Assembly: GCA_024235675.1 (NCBI GenBank)
Contig: JACKLZ010000003.1
Coordinates: 310,001 to 374,000 of the forward strand
Direction: 5' to 3'
DNA from: Zoogloeaceae bacterium
GTDB taxonomy: Bacteria; Pseudomonadota; Gammaproteobacteria; Burkholderiales; Rhodocyclaceae
Length of the DNA stretch: 64,000 nt
Numbering within the stretch: position 1 is the stretch's first letter; every line of letters begins with the position of its first letter. Under the pieces are notes generated by a model. The model saw only the letters and a program-made list of their open reading frames with translations, had not been told where the DNA came from and did no database searches. A program made the translations under genes and the position numbers. Below, in pieces: positions 8,998 through 16,844 of the stretch.

Positions 8998-9391
8998 CCC
9001 GGCCGCGGCCGGCCTTGATGGCGCTGCGCCGCGTCTTGCTCTCCAGGCGCTTACGGACCGCGCTGCGGGTCGGGCGTGTGGCGTGGCGGGTCTTGGGTTC
9101 GACCGCCACACTGGCGATCAGGTCTTCGAGTCGGCGTATCGCTTCGGCGCGATTCTTTTCCAGACTGCGAAAGGCCTGCGCCTTGATGATCACCACACCG
9201 TCCTTGCTGATGCGCTGATCGCCACGCGCCAGCAGGCGCGCCTTGACCGCGTCGGGCAGCGATGAGGCGCCGATGTCGAAGCGCAGATGCACCGCGTTCG
9301 AGACCTTGTTGACGTTCTGCCCCCCCGAGCCCTGGGCGCGGATGGCGGTGATTTCGATCTCGTCAGGTGGAATCTGGATGGGCGGGTGCAT
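8987..9391 (-). CDS. arfB: ribosome-rescue peptidyl-tRNA hydrolase ArfB (YaeJ)
   Basis: The protein has 134 residues. The class-I release-factor GGQ motif is at residues 23-25 (GSGGQNVNKV), and there is a long basic C-terminal tail (RSAVRKRLESKTRR) that inserts into the mRNA channel of stalled ribosomes. There is no codon-recognition domain, so it is the rescue factor and not RF1 or RF2. The start at 9391 (MHPPIQIPPDE) was chosen because the family begins here; an in-frame upstream extension is not conserved-looking. Confidence 0.93.
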   Translation of the reverse strand: MHPPIQIPPDEIEITAIRAQGSGGQNVNKVSNAVHLRFDIGASSLPDAVKARLLARGDQRISKDGVVIIKAQAFRSLEKNRAEAIRRLEDLIASVAVEPKTRHATRPTRSAVRKRLESKTRRSAIKAGRGRVSE

Positions 9392-9520
9392 GCGAGCAAT
9401 GAGTTGGGGGTGAGGTGCTATTGTAGAAAGGATTCGCCACGCGATGCGTCCTGCATTGCATGGGTTGTTTCGACGCCGTGTTGTTCGGGCCGAACGCAGG
9501 ACGCTATTTCGGGTGTTGCC

Positions 9521-10252
9521 ATGATCGAAACCATTCTTCTGACCACCCCGCGTATTCTGACTTTCGACGGCGATCGTGCGCTGACCAACGCCACCGGGTT
9601 CTACTTTGAGCGCGATGACCGCCTGTTCCTGGTGACCAGTCGGCATGTCATGTGCGATGAGCCGAGCCAGCATTTTCCGAACCGCATCGAGATCGAACTG
9701 CACACCAATACGGCCAACAACGCGGAGTCGACCGGCTTCTCGATGCTGTTGTTCCGCGATGGCAAAAGTGCCTGGCGGCAGGCCGAGGATTCGGCCGGGG
9801 CGGTGGATGTGGCGGTGCTCGAAATCGACCGCGCTGCCTTGCCGAAGACCACCTCATTCAGAGCCTTCACGCCCAGCCACCTGCTCAGCCAGCTCGATCA
9901 GGTCGAGGTCGGCTCATCTTTGCTGGTGGTGGGTTTTCCGTTGGGCTTTCACGACACGCTGAACCACATGCCGGTGGTGCGTCAGGCAATCATTGCCTCG
10001 TCCTTCGGCTTGCGCTTTCAGGGCAAGGGCTATTTTTTGACCGATGCGCGCACGCACCGTGGCACCAGTGGTGCGCCGGTGGTCATGCGGGTGGCCAAGC
10101 CCTCGGTCGAACTGGGCGATTTGCCGTGGATGCTGCTCGGCGTGCATTCGGCCCGGCTCGACGTGGGCGAACGCGACCTCGAAGTAGACGAGGCGCTGGG
10201 GCTCAATTGCGCCTGGTACGCCGACATCCTGATGACGCTGACCAAAGACTGA
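9521..10252 (+). CDS. trypsin-like serine peptidase domain protein
   Basis: The protein has 243 residues. A chymotrypsin-fold triad can be read in order: His in FLVTSRHVM, Asp in AVDVAVLEID and Ser in HRGTSGAPVV. There is no signal peptide and no PDZ domain, unlike DegP/HtrA, so it is probably cytoplasmic. The ATG at 9521 was preferred over a longer upstream frame because the domain starts immediately and the extension reads through the arfB promoter region. It is a single-gene unit of unknown substrate. Confidence 0.75.
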   Translation: MIETILLTTPRILTFDGDRALTNATGFYFERDDRLFLVTSRHVMCDEPSQHFPNRIEIELHTNTANNAESTGFSMLLFRDGKSAWRQAEDSAGAVDVAVLEIDRAALPKTTSFRAFTPSHLLSQLDQVEVGSSLLVVGFPLGFHDTLNHMPVVRQAIIASSFGLRFQGKGYFLTDARTHRGTSGAPVVMRVAKPSVELGDLPWMLLGVHSARLDVGERDLEVDEALGLNCAWYADILMTLTKD

Positions 10253-10295
10253 GCGCCGCCCGCCACGTGCGCGCCGCGCCCGGCGCGAGTCGGGC

Positions 10296-10481
10296 TCAGG
10301 CGTTCGGCGGGTTGGTGTCGCCTGTGTTGGCGCCGGCGTTGTCGTCCGGGCCATTCTGATCGTTGTTGCTACCGTCGCCGGCCGCCTTGGCAGCGAGTTT
10401 TGCCTGGCGCTTTTCGTCCTGCTTGCGTTTCTTGGCCAGATCGCGCTGGCGCTTTTCGAATTGATAATTGGGTTTTGCCAA
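10296..10481 (-). CDS. small basic hypothetical protein
   Basis: The protein has 61 residues: MAKPNYQFEKRQRDLAKKRK, then a charged helix and a low-complexity Asn/Asp/Gly tail. Similar short proteins beginning MAKPNYxFEKRQR are frequent in beta- and gammaproteobacteria, but no function is established. The reverse-complement upstream bases give a plausible Shine-Dalgarno (AAGGAGAATG before CCCCTTGGC). The strong terminator of the RRM gene lies just upstream, so it has its own promoter or depends on read-through. Confidence 0.65.
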   Translation of the reverse strand: MAKPNYQFEKRQRDLAKKRKQDEKRQAKLAAKAAGDGSNNDQNGPDDNAGANTGDTNPPNA

Positions 10482-10533
10482 GGGGTCATTCTCCTTGTGT
10501 CGGCCGTATGACCGGTGAGTGATCAGGGGTCAG

Positions 10534-10574
10534 AAAAAACGCTGGCGGCACCTCGGTGTACCGAGACCGCCAGC
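10534..10574 (-). terminator. intrinsic terminator after the RRM gene
   Basis: On the minus strand a stem CTGGCGG/CCGCCAG with an inner CTCGG/CCGAG pair is followed by CG and six T residues. It lies 10 bases after the RRM stop and should end that transcript. Confidence 0.85.
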
Positions 10575-10583
10575 CCGTCAGGC

Positions 10584-10940
10584 TCAGTAGCGGTTGCCAC
10601 CACCACCGCTGCGGCCAAAGCCACCGCCGCCATTACGACCGCCGCCACCCGGGCCACGGCCACCAAAGCCGCCGCCACCGCCGGTGCGCGGTGCTTGCGG
10701 GCGTGCTTCGTTCACGATCAGGCTGCGGCCGCCGGCATCCTTGCCATTGAGGGCGGCAATCGCCGCTTCCGCTTCCGTGTCCGAATTCATTTCGACGAAG
10801 CCGAAGCCCTTGGAGCGACCGGAGTCGCGATCCATGATGACCTGTGCCGAGCTGGTGGCACCAAAGGGTGCAAACATTTCTTCGAGGTCGTTATTGGTGA
10901 CCGAGTAGGCCAGGTTGCCTACATAAAGCTTCTTGCTCAA
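10584..10940 (-). CDS. glycine-rich RRM RNA-binding protein (TTG start)
   Basis: The protein has 118 residues. A single RRM has RNP2 LYVGNL at residues 5-10 and RNP1 KGFGFVEM at 44-51, followed by a Gly/Arg-rich tail from about residue 90. The family begins MSKKLYVGN; in this frame the initiating codon must be TTG at 10940-10938, preceded by GGAG at 7-base spacing. The longer upstream frame has no family similarity. Such proteins resemble cyanobacterial and betaproteobacterial cold-inducible RNA-binding proteins. The rare start codon may keep translation low or regulated. It is monocistronic, with its own terminator. Confidence 0.88.
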   Translation of the reverse strand: MSKKLYVGNLAYSVTNNDLEEMFAPFGATSSAQVIMDRDSGRSKGFGFVEMNSDTEAEAAIAALNGKDAGGRSLIVNEARPQAPRTGGGGGFGGRGPGGGGRNGGGGFGRSGGGGNRY

Positions 10941-11280
10941 GGGAGTTCTCCACAAATAGAAAAGGCATGACACCCGGCTTGACCATGGGAGGATTCCCGC
11001 GGGCGAATGGTACGACAAGGGTCAAGCACTCGAGGGCCGCGCGGGGCGGTGTCATCTGCCTCGTTCTTTTGCGCCAACGCTGAACAGGAATGCTGCGCTG
11101 GCGTCGAAGCTGCACCTCGGAACAGGTATTGGATCAGAGGGGCTGGGCTTTGGCAAGGCAAGCCGCTTGGCGAGCCCCGCGCCCCGACGTGGGCGCGGGG
11201 CGCATGCCGAGCGCAAAACCGGTGTTTGTCGCCGCGCCACATGCGGGGCACGGGCGGGATCAGGCCGCCGCGTGGCCTGC
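10941..11280. other. intergenic region with a GC-rich hairpin
   Basis: There is no convincing gene. The left part must hold the RRM promoter and 5' leader on the minus strand. At 11175-11200 a perfect 10-bp stem CCCCGCGCCC/GGGCGCGGGG with a 6-base loop lies downstream of the 65-residue gene on the same strand; it lacks a U-tract, so it may be an mRNA-end structure rather than an intrinsic terminator. Confidence 0.5.
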
Positions 11281-11478
11281 CTATTGGTACTTGGCGAAGA
11301 TGGCCTTGGCGTCCTGGTGCGCGCGGTCCAGCGTGCAGATCGATTCGTCGTCGTCATGGCCGAGAAAAAAATCGTCGTCCTGGGCGCGCATCACCATCGC
11401 GATGGCGGCCTCGTCTTCAAGGTCATATTTTTCGACGATCAGTGTCGTGACTTCATCCAGGTGTTCTTCGTAGGTCAT
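11281..11478 (-). CDS. small acidic hypothetical protein
   Basis: The protein has 65 residues, is strongly acidic (DLEDEAAIAMVMRAQDDDFF in its middle) and mostly helical, without Cys or membrane segments. No family is recognised. It follows the VF530 gene by 12 bases on the same strand, so the two are probably co-transcribed. Confidence 0.65.
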   Translation of the reverse strand: MTYEEHLDEVTTLIVEKYDLEDEAAIAMVMRAQDDDFFLGHDDDESICTLDRAHQDAKAIFAKYQ

Positions 11479-11490
11479 GCCGTGAATCTC

Positions 11491-11730
11491 TTATTGGTCC
11501 GGGGTGTTCTGGTCGCGCAGCATATCGATATACAGTGCCTCAACCTGCTCGCGCGCCCACGGAGTGCGGCGCAAAAACTTCAGGCTCGACGCGATGCTCG
11601 GGTCGTGCGTAAAGCAGCGGATACTCACCGCCTGGCCAAGCTGCGACCAGCCGTAATAGGCCTCCAGCTCGGTCACGATGCGTTCGAGGGTAATGCCGTG
11701 CAAGGGGTTGTTGGCCTGGGTGTCTGCCAT
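11491..11730 (-). CDS. VF530 family DNA-binding protein
   Basis: The protein has 79 residues. The sequence NPLHGITLERIVTELEAYYG and the later FTHDPSIASSLKFLRRTPWA are the signature of the VF530 family, small helical proteins that resemble integrase-type DNA-binding domains. The cellular role is not established. It is followed by the 65-residue acidic protein and faces the divergent zinc-ribbon gene. Confidence 0.8.
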   Translation of the reverse strand: MADTQANNPLHGITLERIVTELEAYYGWSQLGQAVSIRCFTHDPSIASSLKFLRRTPWAREQVEALYIDMLRDQNTPDQ

Positions 11731-11822
11731 TGTGCTTACTCTAGAAGGGCGGGCGACGCTTGCCCTATGCCGTGCCAGCGCCTACCCTGTCGGCCAATTC
11801 TACCTTTTCACCGGACGCCGTC

Positions 11823-12164
11823 ATGAACGAACTGCCCCCCTGCCCGCAATGCGCCAGCGCGCACACCTACCCCGATCGCGAGTTTCTGGTCTGCCCCGAG
11901 TGCGGCCACGAATGGTCACCCGACGAGGCCGCAGCGACCGAGGCGAACAGCGATGGCGAGATCAAGGATGCCAATGGCACCGTGCTGGCCGACGGCGACT
12001 CGGTGGTGCTGATCAAGGATTTGAAGGTGAAGGGCTCCTCCACCACGCTCAAGGTCGGCACCAAGATCAAAAAAATCCGCCTCGTCGGCGGCGATCATGA
12101 AGTCGATTGCAAAACCGACGCCGGCAGCTTCATGCTCAAGGCCTGCTACCTGCGCAAAGCCTGA
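11823..12164 (+). CDS. yjdM: zinc ribbon domain-containing protein YjdM/PhnA family
   Basis: The protein has 113 residues. Two CPxC knuckles, CPQC (about residue 7) and CPEC (about 26), form the N-terminal zinc ribbon. The C-terminal PhnA domain has the typical DANGTVLADGDSVVLIKDLK and KGSSTTLKVGTKIKKIRLV. YjdM was once called PhnA, but it is not phosphonoacetate hydrolase and its function is unclear. The ATG at 11823 is used because it directly precedes the first zinc knuckle. Confidence 0.88.
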   Translation: MNELPPCPQCASAHTYPDREFLVCPECGHEWSPDEAAATEANSDGEIKDANGTVLADGDSVVLIKDLKVKGSSTTLKVGTKIKKIRLVGGDHEVDCKTDAGSFMLKACYLRKA

Positions 12165-12180
12165 TGCCAGCCGTCTGAGT

Positions 12181-12205
12181 GGCCGCCCGCCCAAGGCAGG
12201 CGGCC
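12181..12205. terminator. stem-loop between convergent genes
   Basis: GGCCGCC pairs with GGCGGCC around an inner GCC-CAA-GGC hairpin. It lies between the ends of yjdM (plus) and the FKBP gene (minus) and could stop either transcript, although no long T-run follows. Confidence 0.5.
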
Positions 12206-12212
12206 GCCGGTA

Positions 12213-12887
12213 TTACTTTACCGAGATCAGCTCGACGTCAAAAATCAGCGCCGCGTTCGGGCCGATCTTGCCGCCCGCGCCGGCCGTACCGTAGGCCAGC
12301 TCGGACGGAATCACCACCTCGTAGCGCGCGCCTTCCTTCATCAGTTGCAGTACTTCGGTCCAACCGGTAATCACCTGGCTCACCTGGAAGCTCGCCGGCT
12401 CGCCACGCTCGCGTGAGCTGTCAAACACCGTGCCGTCGAGCAGCTTGCCGGTGTAATGCGTCACCACGGTGTCGGTCTTGCCCGGCGTCTTGCCCGTGCC
12501 CGCCTTGAGCACCTTGTACTGCAAGCCGCTGGCCGTGGTGACCACGCCCTTTTCCTTGCCGTTCTTGGCCAGATAGGCGAGGCCCTCATCCAGATTGGCC
12601 TGGCCGCGCATGATTTTCTTCTGATCCGCCTTCTCCTGCCCGATCACGAAGGCCTCGCGCATGTCACGCCCCGACAGGCGCGGGTCCCGCCCGGCCAGCG
12701 CATCCTTCAAGCCCTGAATCACCGCCGCCTCGTCCATGTCCATGCCGCTCTGCACCAGCGTCTGGCCCATCTGCATGCCGGCGCCGTAGCCGATCTTCTG
12801 CTCAAGTGTTTTCAACTCCACAGCCTCGCCCGCATGGGCAGCCAGAGTCAGGGTCATCAGTGCGGAGCAAAGCAGAGTGCGTTTCAT
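12213..12887 (-). CDS. exported FKBP-type peptidyl-prolyl cis-trans isomerase
   Basis: The protein has 224 residues with a cleavable signal peptide (residues 1-19, ending AHAGEA). An N-terminal helical FkpA/Mip-like dimerisation domain (IGYGAGMQMGQTLVQSGMDM) precedes the C-terminal FKBP domain, which contains VVTHYTGKLLDGTVFDSS, GWTEVLQLMKEGARYEVVIP and LAYG. It should act as a periplasmic prolyl isomerase and chaperone in outer-membrane protein folding. It is similar in organisation to FkpA/FklB but shorter than FkpA. It is monocistronic. Confidence 0.92.
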   Translation of the reverse strand: MKRTLLCSALMTLTLAAHAGEAVELKTLEQKIGYGAGMQMGQTLVQSGMDMDEAAVIQGLKDALAGRDPRLSGRDMREAFVIGQEKADQKKIMRGQANLDEGLAYLAKNGKEKGVVTTASGLQYKVLKAGTGKTPGKTDTVVTHYTGKLLDGTVFDSSRERGEPASFQVSQVITGWTEVLQLMKEGARYEVVIPSELAYGTAGAGGKIGPNAALIFDVELISVK

Positions 12888-13007
12888 CGGGGTTCCTGAA
12901 AGTGAATTGGATCAGGGGCGGATGTTAGCCGAGATTGGGGCTTGGGGGCTTTGAGGTGGGGCAGGTGAGGGGGGCCGGGGCGTTGTCGTCGCCTGGCGTT
13001 CTGAGTG

Positions 13008-13030
13008 TTGGGCTTCCTTCGTCAGCCCAA
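13008..13030. repeat. REP-like palindrome
   Basis: TTGGGCT and AGCCCAA pair around a 9-base loop, followed by GCTACG. This resembles the REP-type extragenic palindromes common in betaproteobacteria. Only one copy of this exact type was noticed in the window. Confidence 0.5.
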
Positions 13031-13043
13031 GCTACGCCTGCTT

Positions 13044-13685
13044 CTAGGTGACGAGCGCAAAAATGGCAGGCACCGGTGCAACCGCGACCAGAACGGTCAT
13101 CAAATAGGCCGGAAAGTTGAACAAACGACTCATTCCCGCCGAAAGTGCAATTCCGCCGCCGCCACCGGCCAGGGAGTTGCCCGGAAGGTTGAACAGCAGC
13201 GCCAAGGCAAGATAGCGGTGGCGCACAAGAAATGGAACAAAGCGCTTCGGCGTCGACTGCAGCGTGAGCGCGATCCGCTCCCTGGGAGGCAAGCCTTGAA
13301 ACCGTTCGACAAGCGCCTGAGCCTTCGTAAGCCCGAGGAAGCGAAACGTGGCGGCGGTGACGGCGAGTGGAACAAGGCGACCAGCCGTGTAGGAGATCAG
13401 CAAGGCGGTGACCATCGCGAGATACACGAGCAGAGCCATTCGGCTGCCAAAGACCAGCATCAGTGCCAAACCGATTTCGGCACCGGGCACGAACGGGAGG
13501 GCCGACGCGATGGCGAAAACCACGACGGTGGTCAGGATCATGAGGTGCACCTGAGGCTCGTTCGACGGGCGGATCTCGATCTGTGCCAGTTCGATCAGTG
13601 CCATTCCGACATACCAGCCGCCGACCAGCAGCGTCAGATACAGGGTCAATAGCGCCAGCTGACGAGGTTTGATCATCTGCTGCAT
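13044..13685 (-). CDS. multi-pass membrane protein, possibly VTT/DedA-like
   Basis: The protein has 213 residues with about five hydrophobic segments. The stretch LPFVPGAEIGLALMLVFGSRMAL and the later FNLPGNSLAGGGGGIALSAGM resemble the re-entrant loop and Gly-rich motif of VTT/DedA or TVP38-type membrane proteins, but the match is by eye and partial. It starts at MQQMIKP or three residues later; either start overlaps the upstream gene's stop by 4-13 bases, so the two genes are translationally linked. Confidence 0.65.
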   Translation of the reverse strand: MQQMIKPRQLALLTLYLTLLVGGWYVGMALIELAQIEIRPSNEPQVHLMILTTVVVFAIASALPFVPGAEIGLALMLVFGSRMALLVYLAMVTALLISYTAGRLVPLAVTAATFRFLGLTKAQALVERFQGLPPRERIALTLQSTPKRFVPFLVRHRYLALALLFNLPGNSLAGGGGGIALSAGMSRLFNFPAYLMTVLVAVAPVPAIFALVT

Positions 13686-14182
13686 ACGGGCTCAATGGCG
13701 GGTTGAGCGTTGTTTGCGGTGTCGATGGCATGCTTGACCGAGAACGCCGCGGCCTTCGGTTTGAAGACGCCCGCGAATTCGAGTTCCTTGTTCACCTGCC
13801 AGTACCAGCGCGACTTGCGCCAGGTAATTGACACCTCCACTCGGTCGCCAATCACCTCGCCCTGGTACGCCAGGCTGCCACGCTCGCCGGTGAGCTCGCC
13901 CCGAAAATGGATTCGACTGCCGACCTTTCGGATCCAGTAGTTGGCAGGCTGGAAGCCGCATTTGATGCAGTTCACGGACCAAAATTCCCCATCCTGGAAG
14001 TGCAGCTCGTCTTCCAGGTTCGGATCGCCCTTGGGGCCGATCTTGCCGACGAACACCATGCCGTCGAGTGGGCCAGCGGCGACTTCCGACTGGGCCCAGG
14101 CCGTGCCTCCGACACACATGGCACATAGCGCGAGCACACGGACTGCGCACCGGATGTCGACGTGGATGCCGATGAGCGTCAT
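13673..14182 (-). CDS. exported hypothetical protein
   Basis: The protein has 169 residues. The N-terminus is a signal peptide (VLALCAMCVGGTAWAQ, cleavage near residue 30), then a beta-rich domain with CIKCGF as a possible metal or disulfide pair. The start is supported by GGAGG seven bases upstream. It overlaps the membrane-protein gene downstream, suggesting a joint function in the envelope. No family was recognised. Confidence 0.65.
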   Translation of the reverse strand: MTLIGIHVDIRCAVRVLALCAMCVGGTAWAQSEVAAGPLDGMVFVGKIGPKGDPNLEDELHFQDGEFWSVNCIKCGFQPANYWIRKVGSRIHFRGELTGERGSLAYQGEVIGDRVEVSITWRKSRWYWQVNKELEFAGVFKPKAAAFSVKHAIDTANNAQPAIEPVCSR

Positions 14183-14396
14183 CGGGAATCCTCCTTTCGA
14201 ATTGGCAGCCGTCGAATCGCGCGGGGAATGAGGACCGTGGCACGCGCGGCACGGCGGCTTAAGGGAAAGGCTATTTGTTCACTATAGTCAGTCGACCCGT
14301 GCGGCACGCCCGGATGCATTCTGCCGGGGCGTTCGACTTGACGCAGTGTCCGGGTGGCTGTGGTAGGCCGTTCGTCGCCATTCAGCCAGAAAAATC

Positions 14397-14424
14397 TTGC
14401 ATTCCTAGACGATCGGTCTAATAT
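14397..14424 (+). promoter_or_regulatory. acuR promoter (sigma-70-like)
   Basis: TTGCAT (14397-14402) and TAATAT (14419-14424) are separated by 16 bases. The predicted start is within about one base of the acuR ATG at 14432, and there is no purine-rich ribosome binding site, so the mRNA may be leaderless. Confidence 0.6.
14406..14420 (+). promoter_or_regulatory. TetR-type operator, copy 1
   Basis: TAGAC-GATCG-GTCTA is an inverted repeat with a 5-base centre. It fills the spacer and touches the -10 of the acuR promoter, which suggests autorepression. An identical 15-base copy precedes acuI. It resembles NemR-type TetR operators. Confidence 0.8.
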
Positions 14425-14431
14425 TCAGCCC

Positions 14432-15067
14432 ATGACCGAAGCCCACACCGAACCGCGCCGTCGCGGACGCCCGCCGAAACGCCAAGTCGACCAATTCGAC
14501 ACCCGCGATGCGCTGGTGCGTTGTGGCATGGCGACGCTGACGGAGAAGGGGTTTTCGGCAACTGGGATTGAAGAGGTCTTGAAGAAGGTGGGTGTGCCGA
14601 AGGGCTCGTTCTATCATTACTTTGAGAGCAAGGAAGCCTTTGGTCATGCGGTGATCGCGGCCTACGCCGATTACTTTGCGCGCAAACTGGACCGCTGGTT
14701 TCTGGCGGCGGATCGGCCGGCCTTGTTGCGGATTGAGGATTTTGTGGATGACGCGGCGGCTGGGATTGCGCGGCATGAATTTCGCCGCGGTTGCCTGATC
14801 GGCAATCTGGGGCAGGAGATGAGTGCTTTGCCGGAGTCTTATCGCGATCGGCTGGAGGCGGTGTTTGCCGACTGGCAGGCGCGGCTGGCGCAATGTTTGC
14901 GCGCGGCGCAGGCTGAGGGCGCCTTGTCGGCGGAGCTCGATTGCGATCACTGGGCGGCGTTTTTCTGGGTGGGTTGGGAAGGCGCTGTGCTGCGTGCGCG
15001 CCTGATGCGTAGCGACGAGCCGCTGCGTTGTTTTACGGACGGATTCTTTACGGCGATTCGTCGCTGA
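14432..15067 (+). CDS. acuR: TetR/AcuR family transcriptional regulator
   Basis: The protein has 211 residues. The N-terminal TetR helix-turn-helix includes GFSATGIEEVLKKVGVPKGS and FYHYFESKEAFGHAV; the C-terminal half matches the NemR/AcuR group (RRGCLIGNLGQEMSALPE, with a Cys in RGCL that may sense electrophiles). The start at 14432 is chosen because upstream codons read through the promoter. It is followed 81 bases later by an AcuI-type reductase, and both have the same operator. By analogy to acuRI it would be relieved by acrylate-like electrophiles; the inducer here is inferred. Confidence 0.82.
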   Translation: MTEAHTEPRRRGRPPKRQVDQFDTRDALVRCGMATLTEKGFSATGIEEVLKKVGVPKGSFYHYFESKEAFGHAVIAAYADYFARKLDRWFLAADRPALLRIEDFVDDAAAGIARHEFRRGCLIGNLGQEMSALPESYRDRLEAVFADWQARLAQCLRAAQAEGALSAELDCDHWAAFFWVGWEGAVLRARLMRSDEPLRCFTDGFFTAIRR

Positions 15068-15074
15068 CATTTTT

Positions 15075-15104
15075 TTGACCGGCGCTAGACGATCGGTCTA
15101 ATTG
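15075..15104 (+). promoter_or_regulatory. acuI promoter with TetR operator copy 2
   Basis: TTGACC (15075-15080) is a good -35, with a candidate -10 at TCTAAT (15097-15102). The operator TAGAC-GATCG-GTCTA at 15086-15100 is identical to copy 1 and lies between and over these elements, so repressor binding would block the polymerase. Confidence 0.75.
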
Positions 15105-15148
15105 AGCAGGCCCCGAGACGGGGGCCGCAATAGAGAGAGGAGAACACT

Positions 15149-16132
15149 ATGTATAAAGCTATCGTGATCAATAAGGACGAGGCCGGCTACCGCGCCGAAC
15201 TGAAGGACCAGAACGACGAGGATCTGCCCGAGGGTGACGTGACCGTCAAGGTGGCGTATTCGACGCTGAACTACAAAGACGGCCTGGCGATTACCGGCAA
15301 GGGGCCGGTGGTGCGCAAGTTTCCGATGGTGCCGGGCGTCGATCTGGCCGGTTCGGTGATGGCCAGCACCCATGCCGACTTCAAGGTCGGTGATGCCGTG
15401 GTGCTCAACGGCTGGGGCGTGGGTGAAGTTCACCCGGGCGGCCTGGCACAGAAGGCGCGCCTGAAGGGCGACTGGCTGGTGCCGCTGCCCGCCGCCTTCA
15501 AGCCTGAGCAGGCGATGGCGATTGGTACGGCCGGTTACACGGCGATGCTGTGTGTGATGGCGCTGGAGCGCGCCGGTGTGACGCCCGACAAAGGCGAGAT
15601 TCTGGTCACTGGCGCGGCCGGTGGCGTGGGTAGTGTGGCGGTGGCGATTCTGGCCAAGCTGGGCTACACCGTGGTGGCTTCGACCGGCCGTCCGGCCGAG
15701 GGCGAGTACCTCAAAACGCTGGGCGCGGCCGAGATTGTGGATCGCGCGCTATTCACCGAGCCGGGCCGTCCGCTGGGCAAGGAGCGTTGGGCCGGTGCCG
15801 TGGATACCGTGGGCAGCCACACGCTGGCCAACGTCTGCGCTACCACCAAGTATCGCGGCGTGGTGACCTGCTGCGGTCTGGCGCAGGGCATGGACTTCCC
15901 GGCCACCGTCGCGCCCTTCATTTTGCGCGGCGTAACGCTGGTGGGCATCGATAGCGTGATGGCGCCCAAGGCCGACCGCATCGACGCCTGGAACCGTCTG
16001 GCCACCGATCTGGATGTGAGCAAGCTGGACCTCATCACCCGCGAGATCGCGCTGTCTGACGCCATCGACGCCGCTGGCCAGCTGATGGCCGGCACCATTC
16101 GCGGCCGTGTCGTGGTGGATGTGAATCGATAG
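15149..16132 (+). CDS. acuI: AcuI-type NADPH-dependent acryloyl-CoA reductase (MDR family)
   Basis: The protein has 327 residues of the YhdH/AcuI quinone-oxidoreductase family. Typical features are STLNYKDGLAITGKGPVV, PGVDLAGSV, NGWGVGEVHPGG and the nucleotide-binding VTGAAGGVGSVAVAIL, followed by ASTGRPAE for NADPH preference. It reduces acryloyl-CoA to propionyl-CoA. It has a strong ribosome binding site (GAGGAGAA). The gene is under the second TetR-type operator, so it is probably induced with acuR by reactive acrylate-type compounds. Confidence 0.88.
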   Translation: MYKAIVINKDEAGYRAELKDQNDEDLPEGDVTVKVAYSTLNYKDGLAITGKGPVVRKFPMVPGVDLAGSVMASTHADFKVGDAVVLNGWGVGEVHPGGLAQKARLKGDWLVPLPAAFKPEQAMAIGTAGYTAMLCVMALERAGVTPDKGEILVTGAAGGVGSVAVAILAKLGYTVVASTGRPAEGEYLKTLGAAEIVDRALFTEPGRPLGKERWAGAVDTVGSHTLANVCATTKYRGVVTCCGLAQGMDFPATVAPFILRGVTLVGIDSVMAPKADRIDAWNRLATDLDVSKLDLITREIALSDAIDAAGQLMAGTIRGRVVVDVNR

Positions 16133-16139
16133 AACCCCT

Positions 16140-16163
16140 GCCGGGCGGTTGGCGCCGCCCGGC
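16140..16163 (+). terminator. stem-loop after acuI
   Basis: GCCGGGCGG pairs perfectly with CCGCCCGGC around a 6-base loop, 8 bases after the acuI stop and 31 before the next start. Only a short T-run follows, so it may be a partial terminator or a processing/stability element. Confidence 0.6.
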
Positions 16164-16193
16164 CTGTTTGATGTGTGACTCTGGAGTGTTGCC

Positions 16194-16775
16194 ATGTCCG
16201 ACCGTATCAGCCGTTTCCCCGTGCCCGAACTTGCCGACCTGGCCGACGATGTGCGTGAGCGCATTCTCGGCGTGCAGGAAAAAGCCGGATTCATCCCCAA
16301 TGTGTTTCTGATGCTGGCGCATCGCCCGGCCGAGTTCCGCGCGTTTTTTGATTACCACGACGCGCTGATGGAAAAGAACGAAGGCCTGACCAAGGCCGAG
16401 CGCGAGATGATCGTGGTCGCCACCTCGGGCGCCGGCAACTGCCTGTATTGCGTGGTGGCGCATGGCGCCGTGCTGCGTATCCGTGCCAAGAATGCGCGCG
16501 TGGCTGACCAGCTCGCCACCAATTACCGCAAGGCGGAAATCACCCCCCGCCAGCGTGCGATGCTCGACTTCGCCATGAAGCTGTCGACCAATGGCGGCGC
16601 GATCGAAGACGCCGACATGGCCGTGCTGCGCGAGCACGGTTTTGACGACGAGGCGATCTGGGACATCGGCGCGATTACCGCCTTTTTCGCCATGAGCAAC
16701 CGCCTGGTGCACCTCACCGGCACGCCGCCGAACGAGCCGTTCTACCTGATGGGCCGGCTGCCAAAAGGCAGTTGA
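16194..16775 (+). CDS. peroxidase-related AhpD/carboxymuconolactone decarboxylase-like protein
   Basis: The protein has 193 residues. The AhpD-like core has the redox pair CLYCVVAHGAVL (Cys-x-x-Cys with a nearby His) after TKAEREMIVVATSGAGN. The C-terminal LTGTPPNEPFYLMGR is typical of the uncharacterised peroxidase-related subfamily. It probably reduces peroxides or works as a thiol-dependent antioxidant in the cytoplasm. Its place after acuI fits a response to electrophiles, though the stem-loop between them may separate expression. Confidence 0.82.
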   Translation: MSDRISRFPVPELADLADDVRERILGVQEKAGFIPNVFLMLAHRPAEFRAFFDYHDALMEKNEGLTKAEREMIVVATSGAGNCLYCVVAHGAVLRIRAKNARVADQLATNYRKAEITPRQRAMLDFAMKLSTNGGAIEDADMAVLREHGFDDEAIWDIGAITAFFAMSNRLVHLTGTPPNEPFYLMGRLPKGS

Positions 16776-16844
16776 TCGGTCGCCGGCGCGGGCGGCAGAT
16801 CGTCGGCGTCGGCAATTTGTGGTGCAATGGCCGGGTTGCCCGAG

